A stretch of 64,000 bases of DNA from Caenispirillum bisanense (GCA_945877815.1 CAMDWJ010000004.1:58275-122274), one strand, 5' to 3'; positions 1-9,540 are shown, numbered from the stretch's first letter. A program made the numbers and translations. The notes: generated by a model not told the origin, from the letters alone.

Positions 1-634
1 CAGGATCGGTCAGCAAGAGACCTTGCAGAAACAGAGAGCGGGCATGCACCTCGACACCCAACGTATCGAGATGGGCAAGGTGGCCGGAAGCGAGCAACCT
101 TTGATCGACGATATTGATCGGCAATTGGATGATATCGGGGGTAAATCGTTTCAGAATGCCGTCAATCTCGGCGCCGGTGTAGATTGAAACCCCGATCCGC
201 TCGACAAGACCGGCCTCCTTCAACTCGCGCAGAACGTCGATTAACGCATCGGCACCAGGTTTTAACAAGTCGCGTCCGTGATGGACCAGCAATCCATAGA
301 TCGACTTACGTTTTAGCCGCTCAAGCGAGCGCGCGAACATTGTACGGAATTCGTTGACGTCCGCTCGCGTCACCACGGCGTCCGGCACCGGCGGCGTCTT
401 GGTTACAATGCGGAAGCCGGCGTTCGGCGCGATACATTCTCCGAGAACGATTTCACTGTCGCCATAGAGCCCAGCCGTATCCAGGACCGAGATACCTGCC
501 GCCGCTGCGGTATGCAGAACTTTAACAACGTCGCTCGGCGGAACACGCCCGCGCGCGTTCGAGACACCGTAATCGAGGCCGAATTGTACGGTGCCGAGCC
601 CAAGCCTGGCGGCCGTGGATGCCGGCGATTGCAT
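1..634 (-). CDS. aldo/keto reductase, 3' end beyond window edge
   Basis: The reading frame is open from an ATG at 634 to the left edge (211 codons, no stop). It overlaps the stop of the upstream FAD gene as TAATG, so translation is probably coupled. The N-terminus reads LGLGTVQFGLDYG, typical of the aldo/keto reductase fold. The usual catalytic tetrad can be placed at Asp52, Tyr57, Lys79 and His118 (LLVHHG). These enzymes reduce carbonyls with NAD(P)H in the cytoplasm. In nonulosonic acid gene clusters such reductases often lie beside the CMP-sugar synthetase, so a role in making or modifying a surface sugar is inferred; the substrate is not readable from the sequence. Confidence 0.88.
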   Translation of the reverse strand, partial: MQSPASTAARLGLGTVQFGLDYGVSNARGRVPPSDVVKVLHTAAAAGISVLDTAGLYGDSEIVLGECIAPNAGFRIVTKTPPVPDAVVTRADVNEFRTMFARSLERLKRKSIYGLLVHHGRDLLKPGADALIDVLRELKEAGLVERIGVSIYTGAEIDGILKRFTPDIIQLPINIVDQRLLASGHLAHLDTLGVEVHARSLFLQGLLLTDP

Positions 635-1767
635 TACGCGGTGCGTTCCGCCGGCGGTGCAACAGATAAACTCGCATCCCAACGCTGCGCATTGTCCTCT
701 ATACATTGTGTGAGGGCATCCGAACATAATGTGCGAACGAATGGACGAAATCGGTTTTCGATCTCCGCGAGCTCAGTCGCCTCCCGATTAGGCCCGTTGA
801 AAGGTACCCAACGATGACCTGCCAGCTTCACGGATGCGTCGATTAAACCGCGCTGGCATAGTTCCTCAAAAATACACATGACGGCGTCGTATCCGGGCGT
901 AATCTCATGTGTGACCACGATACCTATTACGCGATATCCCTTCCTTTGCAGGTCGACCGATAGAGATGAGGTTAGATCGCTCGCCAACCAGACGTTGGGG
1001 GAATCGACGAACTGCGCGAAGGAAAATGACTGAGTCGGCATATCATCCAGCACCAGCAGCAATTGAACGAGGGAAACGCTCTTGCTATCAACCTGATGCA
1101 TCTCGCCATCTACTTCGATCCGGTCAAGCGCTGTGCGCGTCGTCATTACGAATTCGTCTGCCGTAAAGGCGCCGTCTTGAGTTTGCACCGTGACGCGCTT
1201 GGCATTGGTATCGATAGAGACGCTATCTACCGAGGTCCCTAGAACAACGTCGAGATGGTACGCGTGCGCGAGCTCCTCCAGCCTCTTTGCCAAAACAGGT
1301 GTTCCGCCGATCACATTCTCGATCGCATTAGAAAATCGCGGGGCGGAATTCACGAGGTCGCGCATGAAATGATAGTAAGGATTTATAACCTTTCTCCATG
1401 CAGCAATTGAGCGCGGAAATTCCGCCTCGATGCGGCCCGCTGCATACGGCCAACGCGCCCGATACGATGCGCGATAAGAACCGAAAACACGCCGCGGCAT
1501 GACGAAAATCGGATCGGGCGTCATTGGCTTCAGATCCAGATTGAGTGTTCGGCAGATGAACTCGCGCGTCGGCGGCGAAAAAGATAGCGAGTGCGGTCCG
1601 GATTCAACGGTACCGACAAGCGGGATATCAACTCCGCCCCACGCACCGCCGAAGGTTTCGGCGCGGTCGATTAGCAACGGTGAATGGCCGGCGGCCTTGA
1701 GGGCGCATCCCTCAAGAACGCAGACCGGACTAGTGCCGATCAGGATCGAATCAAAATGCCTCGACAT
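634..1767 (-). CDS. FAD/NAD(P)-dependent oxidoreductase (amine-oxidase-like)
   Basis: 377 residues starting at ATG 1767. The N-terminus has a beta-alpha-beta nucleotide-binding start (FDSILIGTSPVCVLEG) followed by an acidic LLIDR strand end and a GGAWGG segment, as in flavoproteins of the protoporphyrinogen-oxidase or UDP-galactopyranose-mutase kind. The glycine motif is not the textbook GxGxxG, which lowers certainty about the exact family. It sits 24 bases downstream of the methyltransferase and overlaps the aldo/keto reductase by one base, so the three form one leftward transcription unit. Modification of a glycan building block is the likely role, by context only. Confidence 0.72.
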   Translation of the reverse strand: MSRHFDSILIGTSPVCVLEGCALKAAGHSPLLIDRAETFGGAWGGVDIPLVGTVESGPHSLSFSPPTREFICRTLNLDLKPMTPDPIFVMPRRVFGSYRASYRARWPYAAGRIEAEFPRSIAAWRKVINPYYHFMRDLVNSAPRFSNAIENVIGGTPVLAKRLEELAHAYHLDVVLGTSVDSVSIDTNAKRVTVQTQDGAFTADEFVMTTRTALDRIEVDGEMHQVDSKSVSLVQLLLVLDDMPTQSFSFAQFVDSPNVWLASDLTSSLSVDLQRKGYRVIGIVVTHEITPGYDAVMCIFEELCQRGLIDASVKLAGHRWVPFNGPNREATELAEIENRFRPFVRTLCSDALTQCIEDNAQRWDASLSVAPPAERTA

Positions 1768-1791
1768 ACGTTTCGGACTCGCGGACCGATC

Positions 1792-2523
1792 TTAAAGCTT
1801 GCGCGCTACGAGATTCCACTGCCCCAAATGATCGTAGGGGCGATGATCCATGATCGCTACATCGATATGCTGCAGCGTCATGACTTCCCAGCCGATCGAG
1901 AATAGTTCGAGCACTTGCCGATGGCTGTAGAAGCAGATCTGACCGACCTTCGCGAAGAGTCCCTCGACATCGAGCGTGACGCCGTCCAGACCGGGCCGCC
2001 CGCCGGCGCTCGTGCGATCGCTATAGATCTCGCTGTAGATGAGACCTCCTCGCTTCAACGTGCGATGTAACTCGTCGATTGCCTTCCGGCCATTCGTCAA
2101 CCCGGTCTGTGTCATGGCTGCCCGGTTGATTGCGAGGTCGAACGTCGAGTCGGCATAGGGCAGCTTCGTAAAGTCTCCAACATCGAGCCGTCCTGTGAGA
2201 TTATCCTCAGCAAACCGCTTACGCGCATACTCGGTCGCGCTCTTGCTTGCATCGATCCCGGTCACGCTGAATCCCTCCCGCGCCGCGAACCACAGATTAT
2301 TCCCCGCACCGCTGCCGATTTCCAGGATCTGGACCTTAGCGCGCGGGATTTTGCGCGGATGATGGCGGAAAATGAAAGATACAACTTGCGAGATCGGGTA
2401 GCGGTTGAGGTGTGTCCCATGCGCATAGAGCGTTTCCCACGTTTCGTCGAAGGAGGGCGCAACCGCAGTTGGACGCCGCTTGGGCGGTCGGGTCGACTTT
2501 CCCCGTGAGGTCTTGATTGCCAT
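1792..2523 (-). CDS. class I SAM-dependent methyltransferase
   Basis: 243 residues from ATG 2523. After a basic, proline-rich N-terminal 25 residues, motif I reads LEIGSGAGNNLWFA. It is followed by the acidic strand end VTGIDAS and a DFTKLPYADSTFDLA segment typical of Methyltransf_11-type enzymes. It is the first gene of a short leftward unit (methyltransferase, FAD protein, aldo/keto reductase) and is transcribed divergently from the FemAB-like gene. The acceptor may be a sugar or lipid-linked glycan, judging from the neighbours. The sequence does not show which. Confidence 0.82.
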   Translation of the reverse strand: MAIKTSRGKSTRPPKRRPTAVAPSFDETWETLYAHGTHLNRYPISQVVSFIFRHHPRKIPRAKVQILEIGSGAGNNLWFAAREGFSVTGIDASKSATEYARKRFAEDNLTGRLDVGDFTKLPYADSTFDLAINRAAMTQTGLTNGRKAIDELHRTLKRGGLIYSEIYSDRTSAGGRPGLDGVTLDVEGLFAKVGQICFYSHRQVLELFSIGWEVMTLQHIDVAIMDHRPYDHLGQWNLVARKL

Positions 2524-2633
2524 TCCCTTTGCTTTTCCTAAATAGTATCCGTAGTTTGTTGTCGCTTCGGAGATTAGAGGGCCGATCCGACTTGACCATC
2601 ACCGACAACGACAAGCATTTCTATCGTGGCCGT

Positions 2634-3623
2634 ATGATGGACTTGTCCGACTATCGTCTCGAACGCGGCACGCCTGATTCTGCTTGGGACGCGTTCGTCG
2701 ATCGCTCTCCCCAAGGCACTCTTTTCTCGCAAACACCCTTACTCAATGTATTCGGCGATGCCGTCGCCGTCTGGTACTGCCTAAAGGGCAACGATATCAA
2801 AGCCGGCATAGCATTGTTGGAAAACGAGGGTGGAAAATCCTGCTATCGATCAGGCCTACTGGTCTACGGCGGCATTATCTTCGGTTCGTTCGATATCAAG
2901 CAGGGCATCGCGCAGATCCGCAGCGAACAATTCCGCATCGTCAGCTTTATGGTCGAGGCTTTAGTTGAACGCTATGCTTCGCTTGCCTTCACGACTGCGC
3001 CATCGTTCGAGGATCTGCGCCCGTTCCTCTGGCACAATTACGGATTCGACGGCCCAAAGTTCCAAGTGCAGCCTCGTTATACCAGCCTGCTTGCGATCTC
3101 TCCATTGGCACCCGATGCGCCACTCGACGAATCGTCCGTTTATCGTGCCTGCAACAAGTCGCGGCGCCAGGAGATTCGCTACGCACGCCGCAGCAATGTG
3201 ATCACGAGCGACAAGATCGATCACGATCTGTTCAAGAACCTCTATCTTGCGACGTTCGCCGAACAGAATCTAACGGTGCCCGCGGATGAACAGCATGCCA
3301 TTCTGACATCACTCCGCGGACTGGAGGATGCCGGCAAGCTTCGCATGTTCTTTGCCGAAGACAATCAGGGCAACGTCGGAAGCGTTGCCGCCTTCGGCGT
3401 CGATGGCAAGCGGGCATATTATCTGTTTGGCGCCAACGATCGAACGGTCGCTGCCCAGCACCACACCGGCACCGCGGTCCTGTGGGACGCATTCCAATTG
3501 CTCGCCCAAGCCGGCGTCGCCGAGATCGATCTTGAAGGCGTCAATAGCCCAGAGCGCGGTTACTTCAAGCTGAGTTTCGGCGGTTCGCTGACCAGCTATT
3601 ACGCGGTTAGCTATTGCGGCTGA
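2634..3623 (+). CDS. FemAB / BioF2-like GNAT acyltransferase
   Basis: 329 residues from ATG 2634; the frame is open further 5' to 2517, but that start would overlap the divergent methyltransferase start. The N-terminal part (residues about 10-140) has the aromatic-rich pattern of FemAB proteins. The C-terminal half has the GNAT_6 pattern: NKSRRQEIRYARR, then LFGANDRT and IDLEGVNSPERGYFKLSFGG. FemAB proteins transfer aminoacyl groups to peptidoglycan, and relatives in polysaccharide loci acylate amino sugars. It lies against the direction of the surrounding genes and converges with the DUF4910 gene, 8 bases between the stops. Confidence 0.75.
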   Translation: MMDLSDYRLERGTPDSAWDAFVDRSPQGTLFSQTPLLNVFGDAVAVWYCLKGNDIKAGIALLENEGGKSCYRSGLLVYGGIIFGSFDIKQGIAQIRSEQFRIVSFMVEALVERYASLAFTTAPSFEDLRPFLWHNYGFDGPKFQVQPRYTSLLAISPLAPDAPLDESSVYRACNKSRRQEIRYARRSNVITSDKIDHDLFKNLYLATFAEQNLTVPADEQHAILTSLRGLEDAGKLRMFFAEDNQGNVGSVAAFGVDGKRAYYLFGANDRTVAAQHHTGTAVLWDAFQLLAQAGVAEIDLEGVNSPERGYFKLSFGGSLTSYYAVSYCG

Positions 3624-3631
3624 GACGACGT

Positions 3632-4921
3632 TCATAACAGCCGCAGAAGGCCTTCGCGTTTTAAGATCGCGACCGATTCGAACAATGTCCAAACCGGCTC
3701 GCCGATCAATTCAGCAACCTCGATCAAATCGCGCGTGCCATCGCAATAGGCGAGCAGATTCGAAAGATTTCGTCGAAACTGTCCCATTTGCGCCGGGCCA
3801 TAACCCAGATTCGAAATGAGGTTACGGCGGCCAAGCTGCGGCTCGCACAAAACCGTAGGCCGCAACGTTTCATTCCCTTCCAAGCCCAGGAGACATCGGC
3901 GTAAGACCTCGTACCCGCCCGAAAGGCCCTCCGGCGATATCACACTGAGGTCATCTTCAGAGGTGTGATATTCCGGGTAATCGCCGTAGCGGCTGCGCAT
4001 GATCGATGCAACGGGAAGGTCGACCCCTGGCGCGCAATACTGACGTTCATCGCTGCCACGTTGTAGGAATGAGTAAGTCCGATAGCCGGGCGCCCAATGG
4101 ACAAGAACGTGTTTGGCGACGCGGTCGGCAACCGTATTGTCGGCACGCGAGGCGAGATAGGAATAGGTGCGATCATCGCCAATGCAGGTAACGTTGAAGC
4201 CAGCGACCATATGACGCTTTAGATGGTCGAGATTTCGGCTGAGATAGGTGATCGAGCCTATCGTCTCCGGAATGAAGATCAAACGATAGGTATATTTGCG
4301 GTCCGTCAATCCTGCCAACCATTGCGCAAGCGCTGCGACAACGACGGGCCCGGACAATTCGTTGTTGGCCATAGACGGATGACACACGTAGGTCGATAGA
4401 AAGATTTCTTCTGCGCTTTGGCCCAGCAGAATGATCTCACCGTAGCTTAGCGATCCCGGCGATAAGGTGCTGTCGATCACGACGCGATAGTCGCCCGGAC
4501 GCAACGCTTGGCGGACGCGGTGAGTCAGACAGAAGCCCCATGCCCGCTGATAATAGCTGGTGACGTACGGGATCGTATCGATCCGGTCCGGCAAGGAATG
4601 GAGATGCTGCTGCAGTTCGTCTAGCGGCATGGTGCGATCGATCGGCTCGGAATAGCCGACGACGTGCAAGTTGCTGGCGCGGAAATCGACGACGCGTTCT
4701 CCCGACGGATCGAGAATGTAGGCGTCGCGAATATTCCATTCGTCCGGAATCGTCCAATCGAACGCTTTGCTGCCCGACGGCACTTCATGCACCACCATCT
4801 CGGGCACATTTTTTTTCAGATAGGCCAGCGTTTCGCGTACGCCATTCCCGGTGATACTGCGACAGATCGGGAACAGATCACGCGCCCATCCGTACATCCG
4901 CAAGCCTGTCTCGGATGTCAT
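3632..4921 (-). CDS. DUF4910 aminopeptidase-like polysaccharide-locus protein
   Basis: 429 residues if begun at ATG 4921, chosen because GAGG lies 5 to 6 bases before it; an upstream ATG at 4954 has no such site and would overlap the previous gene. The protein matches the architecture of aminopeptidase-like proteins of carbohydrate loci: an N-terminal DUF2172/DUF4910 region, an M28-like metal-site segment CHPSMANNELSG at residues 180-191, a later EYHTSEDD segment, and a C-terminal winged-helix-like 80 residues. No member of the family has a function I can name with certainty. The context suggests deacylation or processing of a glycan intermediate. Confidence 0.78.
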   Translation of the reverse strand: MTSETGLRMYGWARDLFPICRSITGNGVRETLAYLKKNVPEMVVHEVPSGSKAFDWTIPDEWNIRDAYILDPSGERVVDFRASNLHVVGYSEPIDRTMPLDELQQHLHSLPDRIDTIPYVTSYYQRAWGFCLTHRVRQALRPGDYRVVIDSTLSPGSLSYGEIILLGQSAEEIFLSTYVCHPSMANNELSGPVVVAALAQWLAGLTDRKYTYRLIFIPETIGSITYLSRNLDHLKRHMVAGFNVTCIGDDRTYSYLASRADNTVADRVAKHVLVHWAPGYRTYSFLQRGSDERQYCAPGVDLPVASIMRSRYGDYPEYHTSEDDLSVISPEGLSGGYEVLRRCLLGLEGNETLRPTVLCEPQLGRRNLISNLGYGPAQMGQFRRNLSNLLAYCDGTRDLIEVAELIGEPVWTLFESVAILKREGLLRLL

Positions 4922-4944
4922 AGAATCCTCAATGTCGGCCAAGC

Positions 4945-6711
4945 TTATCGCCATTGTTCGCGGCTTAGCCGAAACAGCGCAAAGATCCAATGCCCCAACC
5001 AAAATCGGCTGGATCTAGCATAATGGTCGACCCAGAATTTTCGCGCCGCCTGGGTTTCGGGATCGCTCCACCAGTTTTCGACGTTATCCCAGACCGCATT
5101 GACATGGCGGGCTGCATCTTCCGCACTGTCGAAATAGATGCCGACCTGCTTCAGCCGGTCGAAATAAGGCGCCGCATCGTCAGACAATTTATTGAAGTCC
5201 GGATCCCAGTACGCGACCGTGGGGACATTGGCCGCCAGGGCCAAATGCATCGTGGTGTCCGGCCCCGTCGTCACGAGAAGGCGGCAACGGATCATCGCCT
5301 CATGCAGACTGCCGGTCAGCAAATGCAGCTCGGGGAACGGCCCAGTCACATAATCATGAACGATATCTGTGGCGGTATTCATGTAGGGCCGGAACCATGC
5401 CTGCTCGCGAACTGCCGGCGTCAAGGTTTCGAAGAAGTTGACGACATGACGACAATAATCGAGCCAAGCGCCCCCATTTGGACGAACCGAGATCCGCATC
5501 ATCCGAAAGCGAATGACGCTGCCGACCAGGATCAAACGCCGATCCCGGAAACGATGGCTGTTGGCATGCCCGCTTGGCAGCGGCGCCGGTAAAGGAATGA
5601 GACGCTTATTTGCCGTGCGATAACGATTCCAACCCCACGTAAACATCGCTCCGTTGCGGCATTCCAATTCCTGGGCATGGATATGCCAGCGCAACAAGGC
5701 ATAGAATCCGCCATGCTGCGGGATGACCAAACGTTCGCCGCCCTCGTGGGCAAAGGCGGCCGCAATCTTCTCCGTCTCGTTCCATAGATCGATCACGCCG
5801 AGGCGGAGTCTTCCGGGACGGACGGGAAGGCCCGCAGCAAAGACGGCGTATTCGTTGAAACGCGCGCCGTAGCTCTCGGGCAACGTCGCGACAATCATCT
5901 TTTCGAGCAGATCGAGGAATGGCGCCGGAAAAAATGAGTCCGGCCGGAAACCATCTTCGTCAGGGTGGATACGGTGCTGGGATTTGGTGCGCGGCAACAT
6001 CGCAATCAACACGCCAAGAAAGATCGTCGCCCATCTGGAGCCGTAAATATCCGTCATGCCCCAGCGCATTTTTATCCGCCGGAGCGCGCCGCGCCACCCA
6101 CGTCGTTCATGCGGCTTGATCGGCGACGGCGCAGGCGACCGCTCAAATACACGGTGGATCGCGCGAAGGGCCCAGCTGGATGGTGCGACTGCGGCAGCTA
6201 TATGCGAATCGAGCCACCAATTAAAATCGGGATCGCGAAGCAAGCCATCTTGGAATTGTTCGATGTCACGAAATTTCCAGTCGACGGGATCGAGCCAGAT
6301 ATCAACTTGCAGGTCAACGACGCCGCCGCGCACTTTGATTTCTTCCAACCTGACATATTGCACCCAGATGCGTTGAACCAACTCCATCAGCCAAGGCATC
6401 GCGATCAGACGCCAGAAATCGACGGACTTGGTCATATCATGGCGCGTATTCAGATCTTCGGCCAAACGCCGCATGCGGTGATTGCACAGCGAAATGATAG
6501 CCTCGTAGGAACGCTCCATGTCGCCGTCGTCGCGAAACGGTTCGGAATAAGTATAGTTGCGCCAGCCGGGATGTTCGCTTTCGCATCCCAGAAAACAGTA
6601 GGGACTCACTGCGATGTCCCGCACCGGATCGAACGGCCCCGCAACCGTCGTCAGATGCAAGCGCCCTTTGGCGGTCTCAGACGCCGCCCCGTCTAAATCT
6701 GCCGCGCTCAT
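4945..6711 (-). CDS. LIC12162-family-like putative transferase of sugar loci
   Basis: 588 residues from ATG 6711; a TTG at 6732 would overlap the preceding stop and is less likely. The N-terminal region (VSPYCFLGCESEH, then YSYEAIISLCNHRMRRLAEDLN-like segments) and the C-terminal ELHLLTGSLHEAMIRCRL and TTGPDTTMHLALAANVPT segments resemble putative surface-carbohydrate transferases of the LIC12162 group. That group is known from nonulosonic acid clusters. The C-terminal half has the look of a GT-B glycosyltransferase donor domain. It lies 13 bases from the acetyltransferase upstream and 23 from the DUF4910 gene downstream. It may attach the pseudaminic-type sugar (inference). Confidence 0.65.
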   Translation of the reverse strand: MSAADLDGAASETAKGRLHLTTVAGPFDPVRDIAVSPYCFLGCESEHPGWRNYTYSEPFRDDGDMERSYEAIISLCNHRMRRLAEDLNTRHDMTKSVDFWRLIAMPWLMELVQRIWVQYVRLEEIKVRGGVVDLQVDIWLDPVDWKFRDIEQFQDGLLRDPDFNWWLDSHIAAAVAPSSWALRAIHRVFERSPAPSPIKPHERRGWRGALRRIKMRWGMTDIYGSRWATIFLGVLIAMLPRTKSQHRIHPDEDGFRPDSFFPAPFLDLLEKMIVATLPESYGARFNEYAVFAAGLPVRPGRLRLGVIDLWNETEKIAAAFAHEGGERLVIPQHGGFYALLRWHIHAQELECRNGAMFTWGWNRYRTANKRLIPLPAPLPSGHANSHRFRDRRLILVGSVIRFRMMRISVRPNGGAWLDYCRHVVNFFETLTPAVREQAWFRPYMNTATDIVHDYVTGPFPELHLLTGSLHEAMIRCRLLVTTGPDTTMHLALAANVPTVAYWDPDFNKLSDDAAPYFDRLKQVGIYFDSAEDAARHVNAVWDNVENWWSDPETQAARKFWVDHYARSSRFWLGHWIFALFRLSREQWR

Positions 6712-6724
6712 GCCAGGCCCGCCG

Positions 6725-7270
6725 TTATCCAAGGCAATGGACCATCTTGATGTGATCGATATGGGCGCCCTGTAACGCGGCGATATTCCTGATCTTATCT
6801 GATGCCGAGGAGAAATCTATATAGCCAGCCTTCAGAAAGGCGTGGATGGACCCATGGTTTAATTCATGGCATCCCGCATAAAGATAATCGATGCCGAGAT
6901 CGGCGTGAGCGACGTCTGTCAAGGCGCGGATTGCGGTGCTCGCGAATCCCAGTCCCCAACAATCTCGCGCCCCGATCACGATACCGATACTGCATCGAGA
7001 ATAAGCACGGTCCAATCCGGAGAGCCGGACATTCCCAACGTGGCGCCCACCATCATCGACAAAAAGCCCGGCAAGCAATGACGTTTGATCCTGGTTGTTG
7101 TCGAGAATGTAGGCGCGCAAGCGCTCTGCAGTCATGGCGCCCGCGATCGGCTCGAGAAATTTCGTGACCTCGGGGTCGATGAACCAGTCCAAGTAGGGAC
7201 CATCGGCGTGAGCGGCGCCCAAGGTCTTGAGAACAAGCTCGCCCGATTGCAATGGCTTTACGAGCTTCAT
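6725..7270 (-). CDS. GNAT N-acetyltransferase, possible PseH role
   Basis: 181 residues from ATG 7270, two bases after the pseC stop. It has the GNAT layout: LDWFIDPEVTKFLEP early on, the acetyl-CoA binding stretch RDCWGLGFASTAIRALTDVA around residue 115, and HELNHGSIHAFLKAGY near the end. In pseudaminic acid synthesis PseH acetylates the 4-amino group of the product made by PseB and PseC. The position directly after pseB-pseC makes that role likely. A related 4-amino sugar acetylation cannot be excluded. Confidence 0.8.
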   Translation of the reverse strand: MKLVKPLQSGELVLKTLGAAHADGPYLDWFIDPEVTKFLEPIAGAMTAERLRAYILDNNQDQTSLLAGLFVDDGGRHVGNVRLSGLDRAYSRCSIGIVIGARDCWGLGFASTAIRALTDVAHADLGIDYLYAGCHELNHGSIHAFLKAGYIDFSSASDKIRNIAALQGAHIDHIKMVHCLG

Positions 7271-7272
7271 AC

Positions 7273-8466
7273 CTAGGCTAGGTTCAATGCTTGCTGAAGC
7301 GCATCGCAAACGCGCTCGACATCGCCGTCATCCATGTTCGGGTGCAACGGCAAGCTGAGACACTTTGCGTAATAGGCCGTCGCGCCGGGCAGGACTGGAG
7401 TCTCGTAGCGCCGCCGATAATAGGGTTGGGTGTGGACCGGAATATAATGAACTTGCGTTCCGATGCCATTGGCCGCCAAGCGGCGTATCACCTCGGCACG
7501 ATCTAGATCGCGAGCGACGAAATCGATCAGAACGACATAGAGATGCCAACCCGGCATCGCTCCCGCGACACGCCCAAGCGGACACACGGTTGGATACAGC
7601 GACTGCAGACGGGTATCATAGGCGGCAACCAGATTTCGGCGCGCATCGACAAAACGATCGAGCTTACCGAGTTGAGACAGACCGAGCGCGCAATGTATGT
7701 CACTTGACCGATAGTTGAAGCCTGGCTCAGGCATCTCGTAATACCAAGGGTTGGCACTGCCATCGGTCTGATAAGCAAGCTCGTCGTTCTGAAAATCTTC
7801 CGCGCGACGCACCATGCCATGGTTGCGCAAATCGCCGATTCGCCGTGCGAGATCCGAATTATTCGTCGTGATTGCGCCACCCTCGCCCATCGCGATTGTC
7901 TTCACCGGATGGAATGAGAAGACCGCCATATCCGAAAATCGCGCATCACCCGCGATGACGGTTTCGTTTCCGGCCGTCCACCTCGTGCCGAGCGCATGGC
8001 ACGCATCTTCGACGACGCCCAATCCATGCGCGCGCGCCATCGACGAAAGGGCACGCATATCAGCCGGTTGGCCCGCAAGATGCACGGGGAAAACGGCCTT
8101 CGCGCGAGCGCCAGCGCGCGTCAAGGCCTCTTCCAGATCCTGCGGGCGCATCAGTCCGCTGTCCGGATCCACGTCGCTGAACGTCACCTCGGCGCCGACA
8201 TAACGGGCGGCATTCGCCGTCGCCAGAAATGTAATCGTCGGCACGATGACCCGATCGCCCGGCCCAAGACCGAGCGCCATGGCGGCGAGATGCAAGGCGG
8301 CAGTACCGCTCGAACAGGTCAGAGCGTATTTGGCGGCCGTTTTGGCTGCGAAGGCCATTTCGAACGCCTCGGTCGCCGGGCCCGTCGTTAAATAATCGCC
8401 GCGCAACACGCGCGCGACAGCATCGATATCATCGTCTTCGATGATCTGGCGGCCGTATGGCAGCAT
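7273..8466 (-). CDS. pseC: PseC-type UDP-4-amino sugar aminotransferase
   Basis: 397 residues from ATG 8466 (MLPYGRQIIEDDDIDAV), the usual start of the family; a TTG at 8484 is a weaker alternative. This is a PLP enzyme of the DegT/DnrJ/EryC1/StrS class. It shows CSSGTAALHLA for phosphate binding, VVEDACHALG with the aspartate that contacts PLP, and FSFHPVKTIAMGEGG with the Schiff-base lysine. PseC transfers an amino group to C4 of the 4-keto sugar made by PseB, on the way to pseudaminic acid. It follows pseB by 33 bases in the same operon. Confidence 0.9.
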   Translation of the reverse strand: MLPYGRQIIEDDDIDAVARVLRGDYLTTGPATEAFEMAFAAKTAAKYALTCSSGTAALHLAAMALGLGPGDRVIVPTITFLATANAARYVGAEVTFSDVDPDSGLMRPQDLEEALTRAGARAKAVFPVHLAGQPADMRALSSMARAHGLGVVEDACHALGTRWTAGNETVIAGDARFSDMAVFSFHPVKTIAMGEGGAITTNNSDLARRIGDLRNHGMVRRAEDFQNDELAYQTDGSANPWYYEMPEPGFNYRSSDIHCALGLSQLGKLDRFVDARRNLVAAYDTRLQSLYPTVCPLGRVAGAMPGWHLYVVLIDFVARDLDRAEVIRRLAANGIGTQVHYIPVHTQPYYRRRYETPVLPGATAYYAKCLSLPLHPNMDDGDVERVCDALQQALNLA

Positions 8467-8499
8467 CGGATTGCCCGAAGTCAAAACCTGTGAGGTCCG

Positions 8500-9540
8500 C
8501 TATTTACCGAAGATCGAAAGGAGAGACTCGCTGTCGAGCCATTCGCCATTCGTATTGCTGGCGTAACTGAAATTCTCGGCGACCGGTTTCGCCGTCGACG
8601 GCAATGGGGCCGGATCCTCCCAAACCTGAAAAGACGGCAGAATCACGTAACGATCATTGTACTCAATCGTCGTCCGCGCGTCGTCATTCGTGATCATGAT
8701 CTCGTGTAGCTTTTCGCCCGGGCGCACGCCGATGACGCTGTGCGGAATGCCGGGTGCCAGAGCGGAGGCCAAATCCACGATCTTCATGCTTGGAATTTTG
8801 GGAATGAAGATCTCGCCGCCCTTCATCATTTCCAGACAGGACAGCACGAAGGAGACGCCTTGATCGAGCGTAATCCAGAATCGCGTCATACGTTCGTCAG
8901 TGATCGGGATTTCTTTCGCATTTTCAGCGAAGAGCTTGTTGAACAATGGAACAACACTTCCGCGCGAATTAAAGACGTTGCCGTAACGCACGACACTGAA
9001 GCGCGTACCGCCGTGACCGCTCAGATGATTGGCGGCGACAAAAATCTTGTCGGATGCCAACTTGCTGGCACCATACAGATTTACCGGATTTGCGGCCTTA
9101 TCGGTCGACAACGCGATAACACGCTTCACACTGCATCGAATGGCCGCCTGCACGACGTTCTCCGCCCCCAACACGTTGGTGTTGATGCATTCAAATGGAT
9201 TGTATTCGGCAGTCGGGACCTGCTTAAGCGCTGCCGCATGAATGACGTAGTCGATACCGCGCATCGCCATCTCGAGGCGATCACGGTCTCTCACATCGCC
9301 GATAAAGAAGCGGATCGCACGATGTTTTTGCTCCGGAAAATCGGCGGCCATTTCGAATTGCTTGAATTCATCGCGCGAAAAGACGACTAGGCGGCGCGGT
9401 TTATGGCGTGCCAGGACAGCCGAGATGAATGCGCGTCCGAATGAACCGGTGGCGCCGGTAACCAAGATCGCGGCGTCGGTCAGATTCGGTTCAGGATCAC
9501 GGAACGAACGGAGCAAGGTTTTACCAGGAACGGTATTCAT
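8500..9540 (-). CDS. pseB: PseB UDP-GlcNAc 4,6-dehydratase (inverting)
   Basis: 346 residues from ATG 9540. It is an extended SDR enzyme: ILVTGATGSFG binds NADP, VIHAAALKQVPTAEYNPFE is the family hallmark, and YGASKLASDK carries the Tyr-Lys catalytic pair. The SRDEFKQFEM segment is characteristic of PseB rather than other 4,6-dehydratases. It dehydrates UDP-GlcNAc with C5 inversion, the first step to pseudaminic acid. The N-terminus is about 25 residues longer than usual before the Rossmann motif. Its leader (9541-9658) contains the ops-like element. Confidence 0.9.
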   Translation of the reverse strand: MNTVPGKTLLRSFRDPEPNLTDAAILVTGATGSFGRAFISAVLARHKPRRLVVFSRDEFKQFEMAADFPEQKHRAIRFFIGDVRDRDRLEMAMRGIDYVIHAAALKQVPTAEYNPFECINTNVLGAENVVQAAIRCSVKRVIALSTDKAANPVNLYGASKLASDKIFVAANHLSGHGGTRFSVVRYGNVFNSRGSVVPLFNKLFAENAKEIPITDERMTRFWITLDQGVSFVLSCLEMMKGGEIFIPKIPSMKIVDLASALAPGIPHSVIGVRPGEKLHEIMITNDDARTTIEYNDRYVILPSFQVWEDPAPLPSTAKPVAENFSYASNTNGEWLDSESLLSIFGK

